A DNA stretch of 64,000 bases from Amycolatopsis balhimycina FH 1894 (GTDB lineage: Bacteria > Actinomycetota > Actinomycetes > Mycobacteriales > Pseudonocardiaceae), in the NCBI RefSeq assembly GCF_000384295.1, contig NZ_KB913037.1:4660868-4724867 (forward strand). The letters are read 5' to 3'. Positions within the stretch are counted from its first letter, which is position 1; the number at the start of each line of letters is the position of its first letter. The notes under the pieces are model-generated. The model was not told the DNA's origin. It did no database searches and saw nothing but the letters and a program-made list of their open reading frames with translations. Of the stretch, positions 62,386 through 64,000 are shown one piece after another. The position numbers and the translations under genes are program-made.

Positions 62386-63092
62386 CGACGACGTCCGCTC
62401 CCGCGCCGGTCACCCCGCGCGGGAGCTGGGTGGGGGCCCTGTACCGGCAGCGGCGGTGGCTGTGGCTGGTTGCGGCCGTGCCGGCCGTGGTGACCGCTCT
62501 GCTGATCATGGTGGTCCTGCCGCCGGACCAGACGCTGGACAGCATCGGCGAATGGGCGTTCAAGCTGTGCCCGTTCGTCTTCTCGGTGCTCACGGTGTCG
62601 CTGTTCCCGCGCGGCCGGTTCGGTCCCGCGTTGATCGTGTTCGCCGTTTTCGTCTACATGTCCTATTTGGACACGGAACTGGTGCTGCGGATCCAGGACT
62701 TCGCGCGGTCTCCCGACGACTTCCAGCCGGTGTACCAGTTCGAGCTGTTCGTCACGACGTTCATCGTGCTGTTCGCGCTGCTGGCCTACCGCCTCGGCGG
62801 CGGCCGCACGGCCAACGTGCTCAAGACCGGCGTCGCGGCGATCCTCGTGGTCATCTCGGGCGTCAACGACCTGACGTTCTGGCTGCTCAACGACGTCTGG
62901 TCGGCGGGCGCGAAGCCGGCCGAGCTGAAGTGGGCGTCGCACATGATCGTGTTCCTCGGCGGGCCGCCGAGCGTGCCGGCCGCGGTGGTGTTCATGGCGG
63001 TGCACCTGGTGCTGGCCGCGGTCGTCGTCGCGCTGCCGGTCGGCCGGTGGGTTTCGGTCAGAGTCCCCGGTTCACCGACTGCAGCTTCGTGA
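62382..63092 (+). CDS. Unknown membrane protein closing the operon
   Basis: 236 aa, four or five helices (WLWLVAAVPAVVTALLIMVV; FVFSVLTVSLFPRGRFGPAL; FELFVTTFIVLFALLAYRLG; AAILVVISGVNDLTFWLLND; AAVVFMAVHLVLAAVVVALP). No family recognised. ATG 62382 overlaps the carbamoyltransferase stop (ATGA), so it is tightly tied to it. The last 35 nt overlap the opposing TIGR03085-type gene. Confidence 0.7.
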   Translation: MTTTSAPAPVTPRGSWVGALYRQRRWLWLVAAVPAVVTALLIMVVLPPDQTLDSIGEWAFKLCPFVFSVLTVSLFPRGRFGPALIVFAVFVYMSYLDTELVLRIQDFARSPDDFQPVYQFELFVTTFIVLFALLAYRLGGGRTANVLKTGVAAILVVISGVNDLTFWLLNDVWSAGAKPAELKWASHMIVFLGGPPSVPAAVVFMAVHLVLAAVVVALPVGRWVSVRVPGSPTAAS

Positions 63093-63684
63093 CGGCGGTC
63101 GCGTCGCCTTCGAACTCGAGGCGGACGGCGTCGCGGCCGAAGACGAACAGCAGCAGGTCCACCGGCTCGCCGACGATCGTGACCGGGTCGGGCCCGGTCT
63201 TGACCGCGGCCTCTTGACCGGTCTTGGTCCGGAGGGTGACGCCGACCGGCGCCTTGCGCAGGTTGAGCTTGGCGGCCTGCTTGACCGACTTCCAGGCGGC
63301 GGCGTCCCGGGTCGGGTCGGCGGCCCGCGGCTGCCAGTCCGGCTGCGCGCGCCGGACGTCTTCGTGGTGCACGAGGAACTCGGCGGCGTTGGTCAGCTCG
63401 TCGAGCGGGCCGATCGCGGTCGGCCAGAACTTCGACGGCCCGGTCCGCACCTGCTCGACCAGGCTCGCCCACGGCTTGGCGGCGTAGCGGTCCTGGACCT
63501 TCCGGGTGTACCCGGCGAGCGCGGGCACGAGGATCCCCGGCGCGGCGTCCGGCCGGTGCTCGCGCACGACGAGGTGAGCGGCGAGATCCCGCGTGGTCCA
63601 GCCCTCGCACAACGTCGGCGCGTCGGGCCCGAGGTCATCGAAAAGCGCGCTCAGCGCCCGGCGTTCGTCAGCAGCGACACCCAT
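63058..63684 (-). CDS. TIGR03085-type mycothiol-dependent-like protein
   Basis: 208 aa. RRALSALFDDLGPDAPTLCE, GWTTRDLAAHLVVREHRPDA and LVHHEDVRRAQPDWQPR are the DinB/mycothiol-maleylpyruvate-isomerase-like pattern with the His ligands of this actinobacterial family. Its exact role is unknown. Convergent with the membrane protein gene and overlapping its 3' end by 35 nt. Confidence 0.85.
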   Translation of the reverse strand: MGVAADERRALSALFDDLGPDAPTLCEGWTTRDLAAHLVVREHRPDAAPGILVPALAGYTRKVQDRYAAKPWASLVEQVRTGPSKFWPTAIGPLDELTNAAEFLVHHEDVRRAQPDWQPRAADPTRDAAAWKSVKQAAKLNLRKAPVGVTLRTKTGQEAAVKTGPDPVTIVGEPVDLLLFVFGRDAVRLEFEGDATAVTKLQSVNRGL

Positions 63685-63732
63685 GAGGACGACGTTACCC
63701 GGCGGTAGACCCCGCTGGCGACGAGATGTGAG

Positions 63733-64000
63733 CTAGTGGTGGAACGCCGTCACCTTCGAAGTGTCCTTCGGACGGCCGCCGAGCTGCTCCAGTTCCGGGA
63801 GCACCCGGGCCAGGTCCGCCAGCAGGAGGTCCGCGAGGTCGTGGGTGAAGCCGTTGCGGACCACGATCCGCAGCACCGCCAGATCGGCCCGGTTCTCCGG
63901 GAACGTGTACGCGGGCACCAGCCAGCCCCGCTCGCGCAGGCGCCGGGACACGTCGAAGACGTCGAAACCCGCGTCGGCGCGGGTCGTGAACGCGAACACC
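63733..64000 (-). CDS. Glutamate decarboxylase-like C-terminus (partial)
   Basis: Last 88 codons and a stop; the 5' end lies to the right of the window. VFAFTTRADAGFDVFDVSRR, LRERGWLVPAYTFPENRADL, and LRIVVRNGFTHDLADLLLAD match the C-terminal domain of PLP-dependent glutamate decarboxylase (GadB type), and it ends SKVTAFHH, similar to the GadB tail that closes the active site at neutral pH. The PLP lysine is outside the window. Confidence 0.8.
   Translation of the reverse strand, partial: VFAFTTRADAGFDVFDVSRRLRERGWLVPAYTFPENRADLAVLRIVVRNGFTHDLADLLLADLARVLPELEQLGGRPKDTSKVTAFHH

Overview
The window is high-GC actinobacterial chromosome, most likely from the Pseudonocardiaceae and probably an Amycolatopsis. 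The evidence is the GC content, the many GTG starts, WhiB, Crp and Ssd proteins, a mycoredoxin-like glutaredoxin, a DUF6319 protein, and intergenic palindromes of the TTTCACGTGAAA type. Genes are dense, and many are coupled by ATGA or GTGA overlaps. At least ten genes have a TAnnnT-like -10 box only 6-8 nt before the start codon, which points to leaderless transcripts.

The backbone follows the M. tuberculosis order Rv3654c to Rv3683 (known from established gene order, not searched here). At 750-5810 (reverse strand) lies a tad/Flp-like pilus operon: ssd, a 79-aa unknown, tadA, tadB, a 32-aa mini-ORF, tadC, a tiny DUF4244 pilin and two TadE-like pseudopilins. A HAD phosphatase (Rv3661-like) follows at 6447-7277. 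Directly behind it is a gene-free structured region ending in a strong hairpin, at the position where mycobacteria encode the RNA polymerase-binding sRNA Ms1/MTS2823. Further syntenic parts are a Fic-fold protein, acs, a holin-like membrane protein, an EphE-like hydrolase, MarP, a Nudix protein, a TlpA-like thioredoxin, nth, crp, a metallo-beta-lactamase, RidA, a DUF4177 protein, two ArsA-like ATPases, whiB4, ponA2, a metallophosphoesterase and tRNA-Pro(CGG).

Accessory blocks interrupt this backbone. The clearest is 8047-15064: a secreted NagZ-type glucosaminidase, a Tat-exported NamZ-type muramidase, an AmiE-like serine hydrolase, MurR and MurQ. This is the Bacillus-type MurNAc recycling set without its PTS transporter. 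Others are a nickel/cobalt transporter, an ArsR-MFS pair, an XRE regulator with an oxidoreductase, a VIT-family iron/manganese transporter with a possible iron box, a peptide transporter, NhaA, a flavin monooxygenase divergent from a GntR-TetR fusion regulator, an MFS exporter, and an isolated DnaN-like sliding clamp.

The least explained block is 52935-63092. A leftward four-gene operon (one unknown protein and three tandem paralogous FemAB/BioF2-like acyltransferases) faces a rightward five-gene operon (polyprenyl-phosphate-type GT2, ATP-grasp ligase, MOP-type flippase, NodU/CmcH-type carbamoyltransferase, unknown membrane protein) across a 259-bp shared promoter region. Inference: it builds, decorates and exports a lipid-linked, carbamoylated and aminoacylated surface glycan. 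The window ends in the C-terminus of a glutamate decarboxylase-like gene.
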